Shown here: positions 13,303-24,499 of the stretch, piece by piece
Layout of the letters: each line of letters opens with the position of its first letter
How positions within the stretch are numbered: the first letter of the stretch is position 1
Assembly (NCBI GenBank): GCA_026874595.1
Contig: CM049320.1
Coordinates: 14,924,488-14,988,487 of the forward strand
Reading direction: 5' to 3'
DNA: 64,000 bases
Source: Sipunculus nudus
Lineage: Eukaryota; Annelida; Sipuncula; Golfingiida; Sipunculidae
Made by a program: the position numbers and the translations under genes
Notes under the pieces: generated by a model
The model's input: only the letters and a program-made list of their open reading frames with translations
What the model was told of the DNA's origin: nothing
Databases searched by the model: none

Positions 13303-13319
13303 CTAACAACAATTTTTTT

Positions 13320-13745
13320 CTTTCCAGTTGTGGTGCACAAGGATCACAACATCAAGGATTAAAGGGTTCAAAGTGATCAAACTAATACTTTTTCACTGTA
13401 AAAACACCTCAACGAGTCAATGTTATACATCTAAGGTGTCAACAGTTGCTGCATACTAGTGATGCTAAATCCAAATCATGGTTGAATAAACCAATGCCTG
13501 AAAGCCCGCCAGTTAACTGCAACATTTCATGCGCCTCGCACAAATGACCTGCCAATCACATGATCTGTAGGAGAGGTGCTTGTATGCAGAGTAATATTAA
13601 ACCCATATTCCGGGAGATTAGCCAACGTTGTTTCGTAGCGGAATTTATTTGTTAAATAAAACGGTGAATATTGATGAAAACAGCAAACACATTTAACGGT
13701 ATGAATGGTTAACTGAAAGTCGCACGACAGTTGTAAGGTGTGAGT
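13320..13745. other. Unique spacer between two transposons
   Basis: No frame, tandem array or repeat copy was found. 'CTTGTATGCAGAG' and similar words show no clear pattern. Confidence 0.5.
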
Positions 13746-13750
13746 TTATA

Positions 13751-14230
13751 AGCCCCATTTACACTCGTTTTCTGGAGCGCTCTCCATCATTTAGCGCGCG
13801 CCAAGTCCCCCAAACGCGCCTTATTTCGAGGATTTTTGGTCTGGAGCGCGCTACATTTTGACCACCGATTTGAGTCGGTTCCAGATTCTAGCGCGCCGAG
13901 GACTCAGTCTAGCGCGGCCTACGTTTGTGCTTCGAACGTGTGTAAACAGAAGTGGACAAGCTACCTTAACAGCGCGCTCCAGCAAGACTCGGCTGGCATG
14001 TGACTGGGATTTTCCCATGCGAGCAAGAGGGAATCCAATTTAGACCGCGCTAGATTGCAGTGTATATCTGCGTGTAAACGCATTGAGATTCTAGCCCGGC
14101 CAAGTGCAATGCGGCCTAACTTGACAGGGTAGCGCACTCTACATGGTCACTTGTTCCGGCACAGTGTGAACGCTAGTTAAAATGTAGACCGGTCCAGCGC
14201 GCGCCACATTTTTCTAGTGTAAATTGGGCT
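13751..14230. mobile_element. 480-bp CG-rich TIR element
   Basis: The left end reads AGCCCCATTTACACT and the right end, on the opposite strand, AGCCCAATTTACACT (14 of 15 identical). Both continue into GCGCGC-rich subterminal sequence. 3-bp direct repeats ATA flank it (13748-13750 and 14231-14233). A 3-bp duplication is typical of PIF/Harbinger elements, but their usual target is TWA, so the class is not certain. The interior is unusually rich in CG dinucleotides for this window (repeated GCGCGC, TAGCGCG and GTGTAAAC words) and has no transposase. A 61-codon frame inside (13858-14043) is not a gene. Confidence 0.65.
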
Positions 14231-14239
14231 ATAGCCACA

Positions 14240-17200
14240 GGCTGAGAATTAGAACTATTTAAATGCTAACGATGGAAACACCATGCACAACTTATATATG
14301 TTTTAAATTATCAATTAAGGTATTAATTAAAGAATAGATGCCACTCATGTGTGCGACAGCAAAAAGACGTCAACAACAGTGGTATTTAATGTATAGCAAA
14401 TACAGTAGCAATGAGAAAAACGCATAACATGCATTCGCTTAGCATAGTTTAACATATGTAAAAGTATATGTTAAACTGGAGAGAAAGTTTTCTGACTTTA
14501 TGATGAACAAGCGACAGGAAACAGCGTAAACTTTATTTAATTTTGTGTAATAGTAAAGTAATCCATAGCTGTCAGAATAAATTTTAGTATTTACATTAAA
14601 TTACATGATAAGAATGGGTTGTAATTGGCGAAAAAATCGGGAACTGGTGCCATCCAGGCAATTTCTAATACTTCAAAAAGACAAATTTTAGAGTTAAAGT
14701 CTGATTTTATCTAATTACCCTTTAATTAACTTGATTGCAGATCTTAGTTTGATTTACATCCGGAATTAAATGAAAATTATTAAGAATATTTTTTTATGAA
14801 GAGAATTATATCATCCTTGAGTTGAAAACTTTATGAATAAAATGACCCCAAGGACACGTCATTGAGGATAAATATTCCTAATTACCGCTCAGTAGTGGAT
14901 CATTGAACATTTTATAATTACACGATGGCTGTAATTGTGCACACCTGTTTTTAAGTATGGAAGTACTGCTTATATAAAATAAAAATTCTTATACCTGGTC
15001 TTTGTTATCTACAAGAAAGAAAATGTTACTTGAAACTTTATTGTTATCAAGTAAAGAGTCTGTTAGTTTACTGAATAAGGATTACCAAATAATGAATCTT
15101 ATGATGATACTGATGGGAGTAAAATAATACAAAAAGCCTTAGACGTGTTATGATTGTTAATATATAGGCTTTATGTATGAAGGTGTAAGACAGAGAAAGC
15201 AAAAATATGAGATACACAAAATTGGTTTAAACTGCAAACTTGTTTGAGCAACCTATAATTATCAACGGTAATCAATGATACATGGCCAGGCATGTCTAAA
15301 AATTATAATGAATAAATAGTAATTTAAATGATTAAGTCATATTTTCTTGCACAAACAGGTCTTCATCGCTGTTAACAAGTAAAATTGTGAACTGAATAAA
15401 ATTAAAATGGCTTATTAAAAGATATTCAATATGGGTCTTAAATTACTTTTAGTAGTCTCGGAAGACTATAGGCAGCAGCTAATTAATTCGTGGTAGCTGC
15501 ATGGTAACTTTAGGTGATGTTGAATTATTTGAACATGGTGATACACTGTGGCCGTCTTCATATTCGCGAGGTTAACATTTTGCGATTTTCACCTTTTTCA
15601 TTGAGAGGGTTTACTTTCCGTGATATCACAATTCTATAACATATATCCACCATTTTATGAACTGGTCATTTATAATACCTATCTTAGATTAACATAGAAG
15701 ATACATTATTATTTATAATATTAATTTGTTGCTTTTCGTATTGCCTTCGACGATTTGGCCTCTTATCATGAAGGTTTTATTTTCGCAATAAATTACCTTA
15801 AACGAACATCGTGAATTTGTAACCATCAGCTTCTGTTTATTTTTATACATTATCATGCGGATACGTTCATCCGTTCTTTATACTCAGCGCCGTCTACCAG
15901 CCAGGGTTCTTAATCTTAATCGTCACATGTTCCGAACTTATTATATCCTGATTATTCTTTGACTAAGGAAATCAGCCTCTTAAAAAATTCAATTCGCATT
16001 TATTCAAGGTATTTATCCTTGCAAATCTTCGTTTCATCAACATAATTCAGTTTTGGTATAATAAAGCCCACCTGACAATTACATAAAGCAGCTTACCTAC
16101 ATATAAGTTTAAATCCCCCATAGAGCGATTTGAATAATTGACTTTCTCCGAAGGAAATTATGACCCCAGTGCCAAAGTAGCTAAGGCTCAGGCCGCATGA
16201 AGTAAAGAAGTCTCGTATCGCTGCGAGATCATAGAGAGACTTGTGCCAAATATGGGTTTTATGATTATTCCGGGAATTGTCAGCAATCCTCTTATTTTAC
16301 GTACCCCCGAGCATTCACAGAAAATTGGAGGCATGACCTTCAGCTGAAACAATCTCTTTATGTTGATGAACAGTTCATTGAACTTGTGATTTCACGGATT
16401 CTGAAGACTCAAAGGTACAATGATATTATGACCCCCAAGTAAAGCAGAAGAGCGGAAGTACTCTAATAAAAATCGTTGGTCCTTTAGTGCTGAGGGAAAG
16501 GGGTTTAACTTATATTACCTCCAGGCTGGCGGCGGTCATGGGATCATGTGTGTCGGTTTCAATGGATTTCTAAAGACATTTCCTGAGCATGCGCACTGTG
16601 ATCGTCAGCTGTCCCATGAGTTAACAAAGAAGTTTTGACACAACATTAGATAGAAGAGACAGAGGTAGCAACAGGAGTATTTTTTCACTTTTATTATTTG
16701 GACTATAATGAAATAATGAGATATGATGTTTCTAGTTTATATGATGGACCAAATATCTAGTGTTAGTCATCACCGACAGGTGGCTCGAGAGTGATCTGAA
16801 AGTTATGTAGTTTTATAGAAATACCTCAAGAAAAGGAACTCATTGTTAATTAACAATTAAGAGTATCTAATACTCCTGTCGCGGGTGGGGGTATGAGCTC
16901 ACCAAATAGTCCTTATCTTTAAATGACGTATCTTGAAATTGTTTGTAATATAAACCTCTTCATTGATCATGTATTTATAACATTTGGGAATACGGATAGT
17001 ATGAGTGATATTGTTTAGCAGTGTTATAAAAAAAGTAAGTAAAACAAGTTGGTAAAAGCAAGGCGTCGAAATGAGATATAAAAATTAATCATTGTCGGAA
17101 CAAATAAAACCCGCCACCAGGTCAAGGTCAAAACTCGTACGTATTCTTTGAGGGATACTACATTTTTCTCGTTTAAAATATACATTATTTTGTTCTTCCG

Positions 17201-18300
17201 ATACTATGTTATGACTTTGATCACACAATGTTTTTTTCAGAGTACAATATAAAGAGAACGGGTACTTATTTTAGTTTATCATATGCCAGTCTGCCAGTGA
17301 ATTGTGTCATTAACTCATTTTAACCGCTTCACAAAGCAGTCATGGAAATACCAGCCAAAGGTGTGACATTAGGGACTGTTAAGGGATGGGGACAAAGAAT
17401 GAGGAAGAACAAGTATCATTTGCCACCTTATCTTTAGGGAACTTTGTACAGAGCGATTTCAAGATCATATTTCCGTGTTACACTGTCTTGTTTCTTCATA
17501 TTAACTTGAATACTCATTTAATAATAAAAAAAGTAATATCACTTGCAGTGAAACAATAAATTCTTGCGAGCTTTATGGAGAAAAGTATGTATTTTCAAAA
17601 TAAAAAAAAAAAAACACATAACTATTAACAGGTTTTACAGCATAAGCACTTATGAGCAGTATAAGGAACTAAAACGTACAATTTAAACCGAGTAAATAAT
17701 TAATCTATCCTCAGACATATAAAACTTGTAATACATAAATCATTTATCACCCTGTCAATTGTGAATCACCTACACAAAAGGGCCAGGAATATCCCTCGTT
17801 AGACACATTTAATACACAATGAGTGTATCAACATGTTGGTTCAGTTGACTTACACGAGAAAATATGGCTGCAGAAGAAATTATTCAATTACCGATCTGCG
17901 CATCTTCTGTGTTTTTTTTTAAATAAAGCCTTGCAAAAAATGTTCATAAAATTGAATGTTTTCATTATTGCAATTTTTTTACGGTGAAACTAAACATTTA
18001 AAAAAAGTAAAACGTTAAAAACGATATCCAGTGTTGCAGACTATGTAAATGAATTTGAATGAATCCTCAATTCCTTGATTTTTTAAATTGAAATGCACTT
18101 TGGTGAAAAAATTACAGTTGGTGTAGCACACTTAAACTATATGCAGTTCATGACCCCCTCGGTTTAGCAGAAAATACCAAGGAAATTACAAATATCCACA
18201 TGTTTTAGAATAAAAGACATTTAATTTATAATTTTAAAGTTCAAAGCATAGAATACAGCTGAGTTAATGCTTCTGATGTTTTAGCAGACAACTATTATGT
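14240..18300. other. Four kilobases of unique AT-rich DNA
   Basis: There is no frame above about 60 codons and no tandem array. The stretch 15550-15830 holds words such as TTCGCGAGG, TTTTCGCAATAAA and GAACATCGTGAATTTG that recall common molluscan intergenic repeats, but I cannot define ends. A mid-GC stretch at 16500-16620 has no readable feature. Confidence 0.5.
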
Positions 18301-18302
18301 CA

Positions 18303-18404
18303 TTGGGCGTTTTTGAGACAAAATGTCTTGAAAACTTTGAATATAAACATATTTTCATATTTCTGTTTATTTAAAATTTAAAGTTAAGCGTTCTAAAAAC
18401 GCCC
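18303..18404. repeat. Inverted repeat with GGGCGTTTTT arms
   Basis: 'GGGCGTTTTTGAGA' at about 18305-18318 faces 'TCTAAAAACGCCC' at about 18391-18403. The arms differ by one base and the loop is about 70 nt. It could be a decayed foldback element or chance. No target duplication was found. Confidence 0.4.
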
Positions 18405-18432
18405 GAAGATGCCGGAGTGGTACTACTATAAT

Positions 18433-18456
18433 TTTTTAGATAAATTTATCTAAAAA
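18433..18456. repeat. 24-bp perfect palindrome
   Basis: Each half reads TTTTTAGATAAA on its own strand with no spacer. Flanking bases 18415-18430 and 18460-18480 are loosely complementary as well (GGAGTGGTAC against GTATGATT...TCTCC in inverse order), so it may be the centre of a longer imperfect hairpin. Confidence 0.7.
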
Positions 18457-18903
18457 TCGTAATCATACCCGATGTCTCCACCTGACTAGAGATAACTTGT
18501 CCAGATACACAATATACTTGTAGTTCACATCCATGTTGTGTTTACATCCATGCGTTATTTTTTCGTACAATAATATTGTTTCAAACTTTAATGGACTTCC
18601 ACTTAATGCTTGAAACTGAATGATATAAATAATACAATGGAATAATTTACCCTACCCTTTTATTAGGCATAGAAAAATGACACCAAGTGTTGATGCAATA
18701 TTAACATAATGACTTCATATATTTCATTTGTTTCAACTTTGTTATCTTATCATATGACATAGTCTAGTGGTTAAAAGACTGACCTCACCATCACAGCCAT
18801 TATGCTCTGCTCCTTTGAACTATTATGCTAATGAGCTAAAAAAACGCTCCTTCAAAGAATACTTCCAGGCCTATGGTTATGAGAGCTGTTTATAAGACAA
18901 AAA

Positions 18904-18960
18904 TGATGTCACAAAGACGTCACCGAGTCAGCGCGTATGACTTCACATTGACTGACGTCA
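18904..18960. promoter_or_regulatory. Cluster of CRE/AP-1-like words
   Basis: Within 57 bp lie TGATGTCA (18904-18911), AGACGTCA (about 18915-18922), GAGTCA (about 18925) and a perfect TGACGTCA (18953-18960). TGACGTCA is the consensus of CREB/ATF factors, which are conserved in animals. No promoter or transcript evidence accompanies it, so function is inference only. A 77-codon minus-strand frame starts over it but shows no domain. Confidence 0.3.
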
Positions 18961-19291
18961 TCAGCTGGAATAACGATGTCTCTGACTCCAGTGATGAAAA
19001 TATCGCAAGTGTTTCGACATATTTTTGATAACATGTCTCATACAAATTCAGTGCAGGGTAAGACTTTATTAAGGAATAATTCCTGCAACCTTTGGCCAAG
19101 AACTGTTTATACCGTCTCCTTTGTATAAAAAAAACCGAAAAAACTGTGGACACGGGTACTTGAAAAGACTACTTGTGTTATATTTTGGGGAGTCGCCCGA
19201 ATTATGCAAATGTTGCAAGTGTCAGGTGATTCACTTTTTACAGTGTCAACGGTAATTTTGATTGGTTACACGGATCTGCTCTGCTTATGAT

Positions 19292-19307
19292 TATTCATTA
19301 ATGAATA
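19292..19307. promoter_or_regulatory. 16-bp homeodomain-type palindrome
   Basis: TATTCATTAATGAATA is a perfect palindrome with two ATTA/TAAT cores. It is followed by ATATGCG, giving a partial POU-like word. This arrangement is common in homeodomain binding sites, but such AT-rich words also arise by chance in AT-rich DNA. Confidence 0.25.
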
Positions 19308-19309
19308 TG

Positions 19310-20940
19310 CGAAAATGGTCACATGGGGTTCAGGGTAAGACAAAATGGTAGAATCTCGATAATATCTCCAAGATTCGCCCTAATGCTATGACATCTGGAT
19401 TATCCCTGGCCCCGTGGATATAAAACATAAATTCGGAAGGCTGAAACAATGTACATTTTTTAATTGCACGGTCACCATTATACCATTATCACCAGTAGCA
19501 AGTGCCGCCAACGGGCAAGGGACCTATTCTTCAAACAGAGGTGTAAAGATTTCGTTTTAAGCATGTTATTATTTAGATGATCCGTTTATAACGTCAACGT
19601 GTGCATTAGTGTTTCAGATGTTGTTTATGGTGAGTACATCAATCCTTTGTCGTTTCTGTGGGCGAAATTTTATAAGACAAATATGAATTTATCCAAACAC
19701 AATTCCATCTGACACGGAATGAAACTGATCAATCGTGACAGAACTTTCATTTCTTTAATTTCGATTGTCAACCAGGGGGATAGCACGCTGTAGGAAAAAT
19801 TGGAAGCTAATATGACAAACGCAGTCTTATGTATAATTAACTATTCTTTTTTCCCCATCAGCACGCCATACGTTAGCGTGTGACTGTTTATTATTCTGAC
19901 ACGAAGCGTCCTGTCATCAAAACCTGAAAGAAAACAAAGACATTTTCCTGATGCAGGATATGTTTTACGTCCCTTGACCACAGGCGGTGGAAGTTCTGTG
20001 ACAAATCTAAAATAAACTTCGACATTTAAAAAAATGATTGACAGCTAGCGAGTTTGTTGCAGAAAACCAATTGAATTATTATCAACAATCGTCCTTATAC
20101 CCAAATTAGCTCCTTGTTGACACGGCATGCAATTTAAAAGAATCGTTTATTCTGTATAATTTCTTCACCCGAGCACGTCTCTCTCCATATACTTATTTAT
20201 TTTATGTCACGCTTTGACGGCGCTGAACTGGCATTGGGCTTTAATTAACCTGTATGTCACTCAAACTCGGTGATTCATTTTTTGGCTTTTGTCTATCAAT
20301 TTCATGACAAAATTAATATAAGACAATTGCATTTCCTGCAAAGACGGCACAAAGCCTGCATTACGATGCACTTTATGTTCTACAACCATAATATTATTAC
20401 AAAGAACACGATTTAATATACTTCGCTCAATCAATCAAGATTACGATTGATGATATTGGCGAAAAAGTTTTTGTAAAAAAAGTGTAGTGAATGAAGAAGT
20501 ATTTCTCCACTTACGAAACGTATCCTGTTTAATCCCTCAAAGATGATGGGAAATTTTTAAAATATACCCTGAGACCGACTGATGTGCAACTTGTCAAAGG
20601 TTTTCTCAAAACTAACCTATTTGAAAACTTTTACATAATCAACTCTGCAAAACTGACCGTAAAGATCAATTTGCTTATTTTGTTATTCACTTATTTTGTC
20701 AATTCCGTTTGATGGATGGTGATTGCTGTCACATATCTAAGAGTTCTTCAACATTGATCCCTCTATGTGTTAGAAGCTATGAACCCATACTTCCATAGTT
20801 CTTTAACATGAACTGGCATCTATGTTACAAATTGTATGTCACGATTTCTTTTTGGATGAGATAAGTAGATTTGCATTATGCGAAAACATAAATACATAAA
20901 TAGCCATAGATAGTCATACATAAATGCTTAAGGCTGGTTT
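19310..20940. other. Unique AT-rich DNA
   Basis: No repeat copy, frame or structured element was recognised. Confidence 0.5.
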
Positions 20941-20944
20941 TTTT

Positions 20945-21110
20945 CGCCGATTTCACCCCGATGTGTTCAGATGTTATTCGTAATCTTAATTCGACGTGAA
21001 TCGGAGTGACATCGGAAGACATCGGTTTGACATCGTGACACGTCGGTACACCTCGAGATGGCATCAGAGCGACATTGGGTGATATCGGGAAAACATCGGG
21101 ATGACATGCG
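20945..21110. repeat. GACATCGG short-period array with an inverted arm
   Basis: From 21003 the word GACATCGG or near variants recurs about every 10-13 bp (CGGAGTGACATCGGAAGACA, then TTTGACATCG, GGTGATATCGGG, AAACATCGGG, ATGACATGCG). Upstream, 20945-20970 holds the inverse form (CGCCGATTTCACCCCGATGT), so the strand could fold back. It is not a simple microsatellite, because unit length and sequence both drift. I do not recognise the family. Confidence 0.55.
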
Positions 21111-21114
21111 CTAT

Positions 21115-23885
21115 GTGTGTGTGATTGAAAGCTATATATAGAGCCTTTTTAAAGAAGGGTTAGGGAGAAACTGCTTACAAAAACATAGACCCGCGTAGGA
21201 ATCAAGGTATTTGGGAGAATTCAATCTTAATGATTCAGTAATTACCTTTCTATTCAAATCACGATTTGATTGTTACTAACACGCACAGCGTTCTTGAGGG
21301 AAGTTTCTATACTTAGATGTCCCCTCTAAATGATACACACTTATATTATAATGTATCTATTTATTTATGTGAAATACATAATAATCCAATTCATGCATCA
21401 AATTACTGATCTCCAATGGCAAATATAAGATAACGTTGCCGTCAAACGGCTTTACTTACAAAGCCTTGTATCTTATTTAGCTGTCATTTATTATGAGAAA
21501 CAAAGTATGAACATTACTGTAAACTCAATAAGTGCAATTATCCGATTATAGAGTTCCTCATTCAATCATCGATTTTTTACTGTGTCCAATTAAATTAGAT
21601 TGTTTGATGTAACACTCTAAGTGTGAACCAGTGTGTTTCTTTCCAATTTTCTACGACATCTCCCCTCTTCTTTATTGATAAAAGTAACACACCCAACATT
21701 ATAACCAATAAATTGAAATCTTGTTCATGATATCCATACGAGATGTTCAATGATGGCAAAAATTTTAATAAGTTTTTGGTCTCCGTATCCTTCTGTACTA
21801 TGGCTTGATTATAAGATACACTGCTTTTTTTTATTATAAATCATAGTTAGATGATATACAATCCGTCTGGGGTCCTTGCTATGCCACTTCAGAAACCTGG
21901 ACCTATGATGAACTCCTAAATTGATAAAGGCGTATGTATCGCGACCTTCTGTCCCCAGTCCCTACGTCTCTGGAGATTGTGGAAGATCTGGGCGAGTCCT
22001 AGTTATTTTCGTCTTTTCTAGACCCGAAGGTCGGCCGCTTGATTTCCCCAGAGATTTGTCAAAGTAAGACTAAGTTCTACTTGAACGCCATGGTGAGTGG
22101 TTGATTTGGTATTGTGCCGAAGTCGACTGAGGACAACCACAAGATAGTGAAGCGAGGTGATAGGTTCGGACACAAGGACGTCCGCCATCACTTGAGTGGT
22201 CCGTAAACAAGACACAGCAAATAAGTAAAAATAGTCCAAAAAACGTATTTTCCAGTACGTGTTTATACTTACATTCCCTCTTGCACACCTTTATTAGATT
22301 TTCATAATAATTCATGTTTATATACATTAATTCCTTCCCTTTATATTTAATATCCAGAGAAAAACTATTTGGCTTTATAATAAATAATCTATATATTTAA
22401 AGTATCCTTCTGATAAATATAAATAAATAAATAATATTTTAATATACATATATATATCACAAAGTATCCTAATGATAAATAAATTAATAGACTAATAAAG
22501 GTGGAAACATTTTCATCTGTGCCTGCTCGTCTTAAAAATATATATTTCAGTGCTGTCTGTCAGTCTGTCTCTTTTTTCAAACACATCACATCCCCGCCCC
22601 TTTAGACAATATATACCCAAAGCCCCATCTCATCCTTGCAAAGGTAAATCCAGGGTAAATGTTTAAAACATTAAAGCGCGAAAAACAGACCAACAGGTTA
22701 AACTTATTATGACTCATAAATGTAAAAGCAAATCAACTCGTGTAGTTGCCCATACCAGGTATTAAAAAAATATATATATTTTCACATATTCCATATCATA
22801 CTTAGCTTTCTAGCAACATTAAGTTATTGAGGTAATCTGCGGGCAGGAATAAATATCATCTAACTGTGTCTGTTGGGGAATTAGTTATAACCCCGGGATT
22901 AATCGAAGTTAATTTTGATTAGATGTGCATGTTTTGCGGATTGCAAGAAACCCGTAGAATAAAAGAAAAACGCAAATTATTTAAGCTTATTCAGTCAACA
23001 ATTCAATTACCGAAGGCCGCCGAATACAGCAGGCGAAAACTGTCTTTAAGCAAGATGATGTCACGTGGTACAGGGGAACTATTCGTCTTTTACCTGCAAC
23101 TCGGGTAAATCTGGAGTGCCCTAAGCAGAGCGCATTCTTCCGTCAAGGAAAATATTTCTACTGGGACCGTCCGTTTTATTTGGACGTAGACTTAATATGT
23201 TTTCTATGTCAATAACATTCGCTACAGTGCGTAATCTTATTAACACACAGACAAAAGCAAACAGACAGACACAGGTAAAACCATAACCCCGTTGATTGCG
23301 GTGCCAATAAACAGCTGTGTAATTCCTTTTAATGATTAAAAAATGTAAATAGATTTAGATATTCAAAAGACTAAACATGATACATCTTAACAACAACAAA
23401 CCAATTTCAATGCAATATTTCTTGCTACGTTTTCTCCCCAGTGAAAGCCAGGATACACGGCCGCCTTATTCGCAATATTCTTGGCTCTCTGCCAATACCT
23501 TAGCAGGCGTAAATGCAAAGGCTGCCTTTGCAAACATGGAGTAAGTAATAAAAGCTTGATAGAATAAATGCAATAAGGGGTTAAAAGGAGTATAGCACGG
23601 CTGTTACAAAAAAATAACCGTAGAATCAACAACTTCAATGTTGTGACCGCGCGTATTTAGTGAGAGGGAAATTAGTTGCAAGGCTTTTAGCGTCGGATAT
23701 AATCTAAGTACTCAGTGGAAAAATCTTGATACCAAATATTGGAATACGTGGCTGTATGCAAGTACAGAAAGGGTACAGAATATAACAATTATTTTAAAAG
23801 GAATTTTTATTCTAGAATTCTCATTATTGATGTCTTATTTCTATCCTGCCACTGTATGAAATATGACATTTAATCAATCAAGCCT
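21115..23885. other. Unique DNA with a few short frames
   Basis: Overlapping minus-strand frames at 22018-22327 and a plus frame at 22923-23108 are short and without domains. The stretch 21860-22220 is somewhat more GC-balanced than its flanks. Nothing firm can be called. Confidence 0.45.
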
Positions 23886-23893
23886 GTATTGAG

Positions 23894-23908
23894 CCCCCCC
23901 CCCCCCCC
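23894..23908 (+). repeat. Poly-C tract
   Basis: C15 homopolymer, likely to be length-variable. Confidence 0.9.
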
Positions 23909-24229
23909 GAACCGGAAAAGCACATTTTTATAAAATGTTATTAAACAGAACGTTATAAAACTGCTTAATTAAGTTTAATTTAATCACTTTAGACAAATTT
24001 AGGCGCCATAAAATGAATATCTGGTAAAGTGTACATACAGTCTGGAAAGTATTAAAATACTTCTTCTTTGAAGGATACAATTTCTGCTGTTTTAATCTTG
24101 GAAGATCGAAGGGATTTAATGACGATAAAATAGTCCTTCCTCCTAGCCACTAGGCAACGTCTCACCCCCTTAAAGTCTGATAAAACTTGGCCCAGATGTT
24201 ATTGGAAACATCTTGCTAAAACATTTATG

Positions 24230-24495
24230 AAGTATTTCCGCTGCGCATTATACAGATTTCAGGGCGAGAGCACGTGGTCTGTAATCGGCGGCACTCGTTC
24301 TAGCTGAGAGTTCCTGATTGCGCCGAGGGCTCCCCCTACAATTTTCAAGAGCCAGCTAAATAAACACAGGGTTCACTGCCAGGAACAGAATTGGCCGGGC
24401 ATTTCGGAGACAAGCACAGTCTGGGCCTGGCCTTGGTGCTGTGTTTAATGCTGGCAAGTCCCCGGCTCAAGATCAACAAGCCTCTCTGATATTAC
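24230..24495. other. GC-balanced complex island, possible conserved element
   Basis: This stretch stands out from the AT-rich surroundings. It contains mixed, non-repetitive words such as CAGGAACAGAATTGGCCGGG and CTGGGCCTGGCCTTGGTGC, and matches none of the repeat families in the window. All six frames are broken, so it is not an exon I can read. It could be a conserved non-coding element, a UTR or the remnant of an unknown repeat. Confidence 0.25.
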
Positions 24496-24499
24496 AAAC

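Noticed and set aside
13858-14043. 61-codon frame in CG-rich DNA as a gene
   Set aside because: It lies wholly inside a TIR element and shows no domain.
18765-18835. tRNA-like start TAGTCTAGTGGTTAAAAG
   Set aside because: Good box A word, but no box B at the right distance and no cloverleaf.
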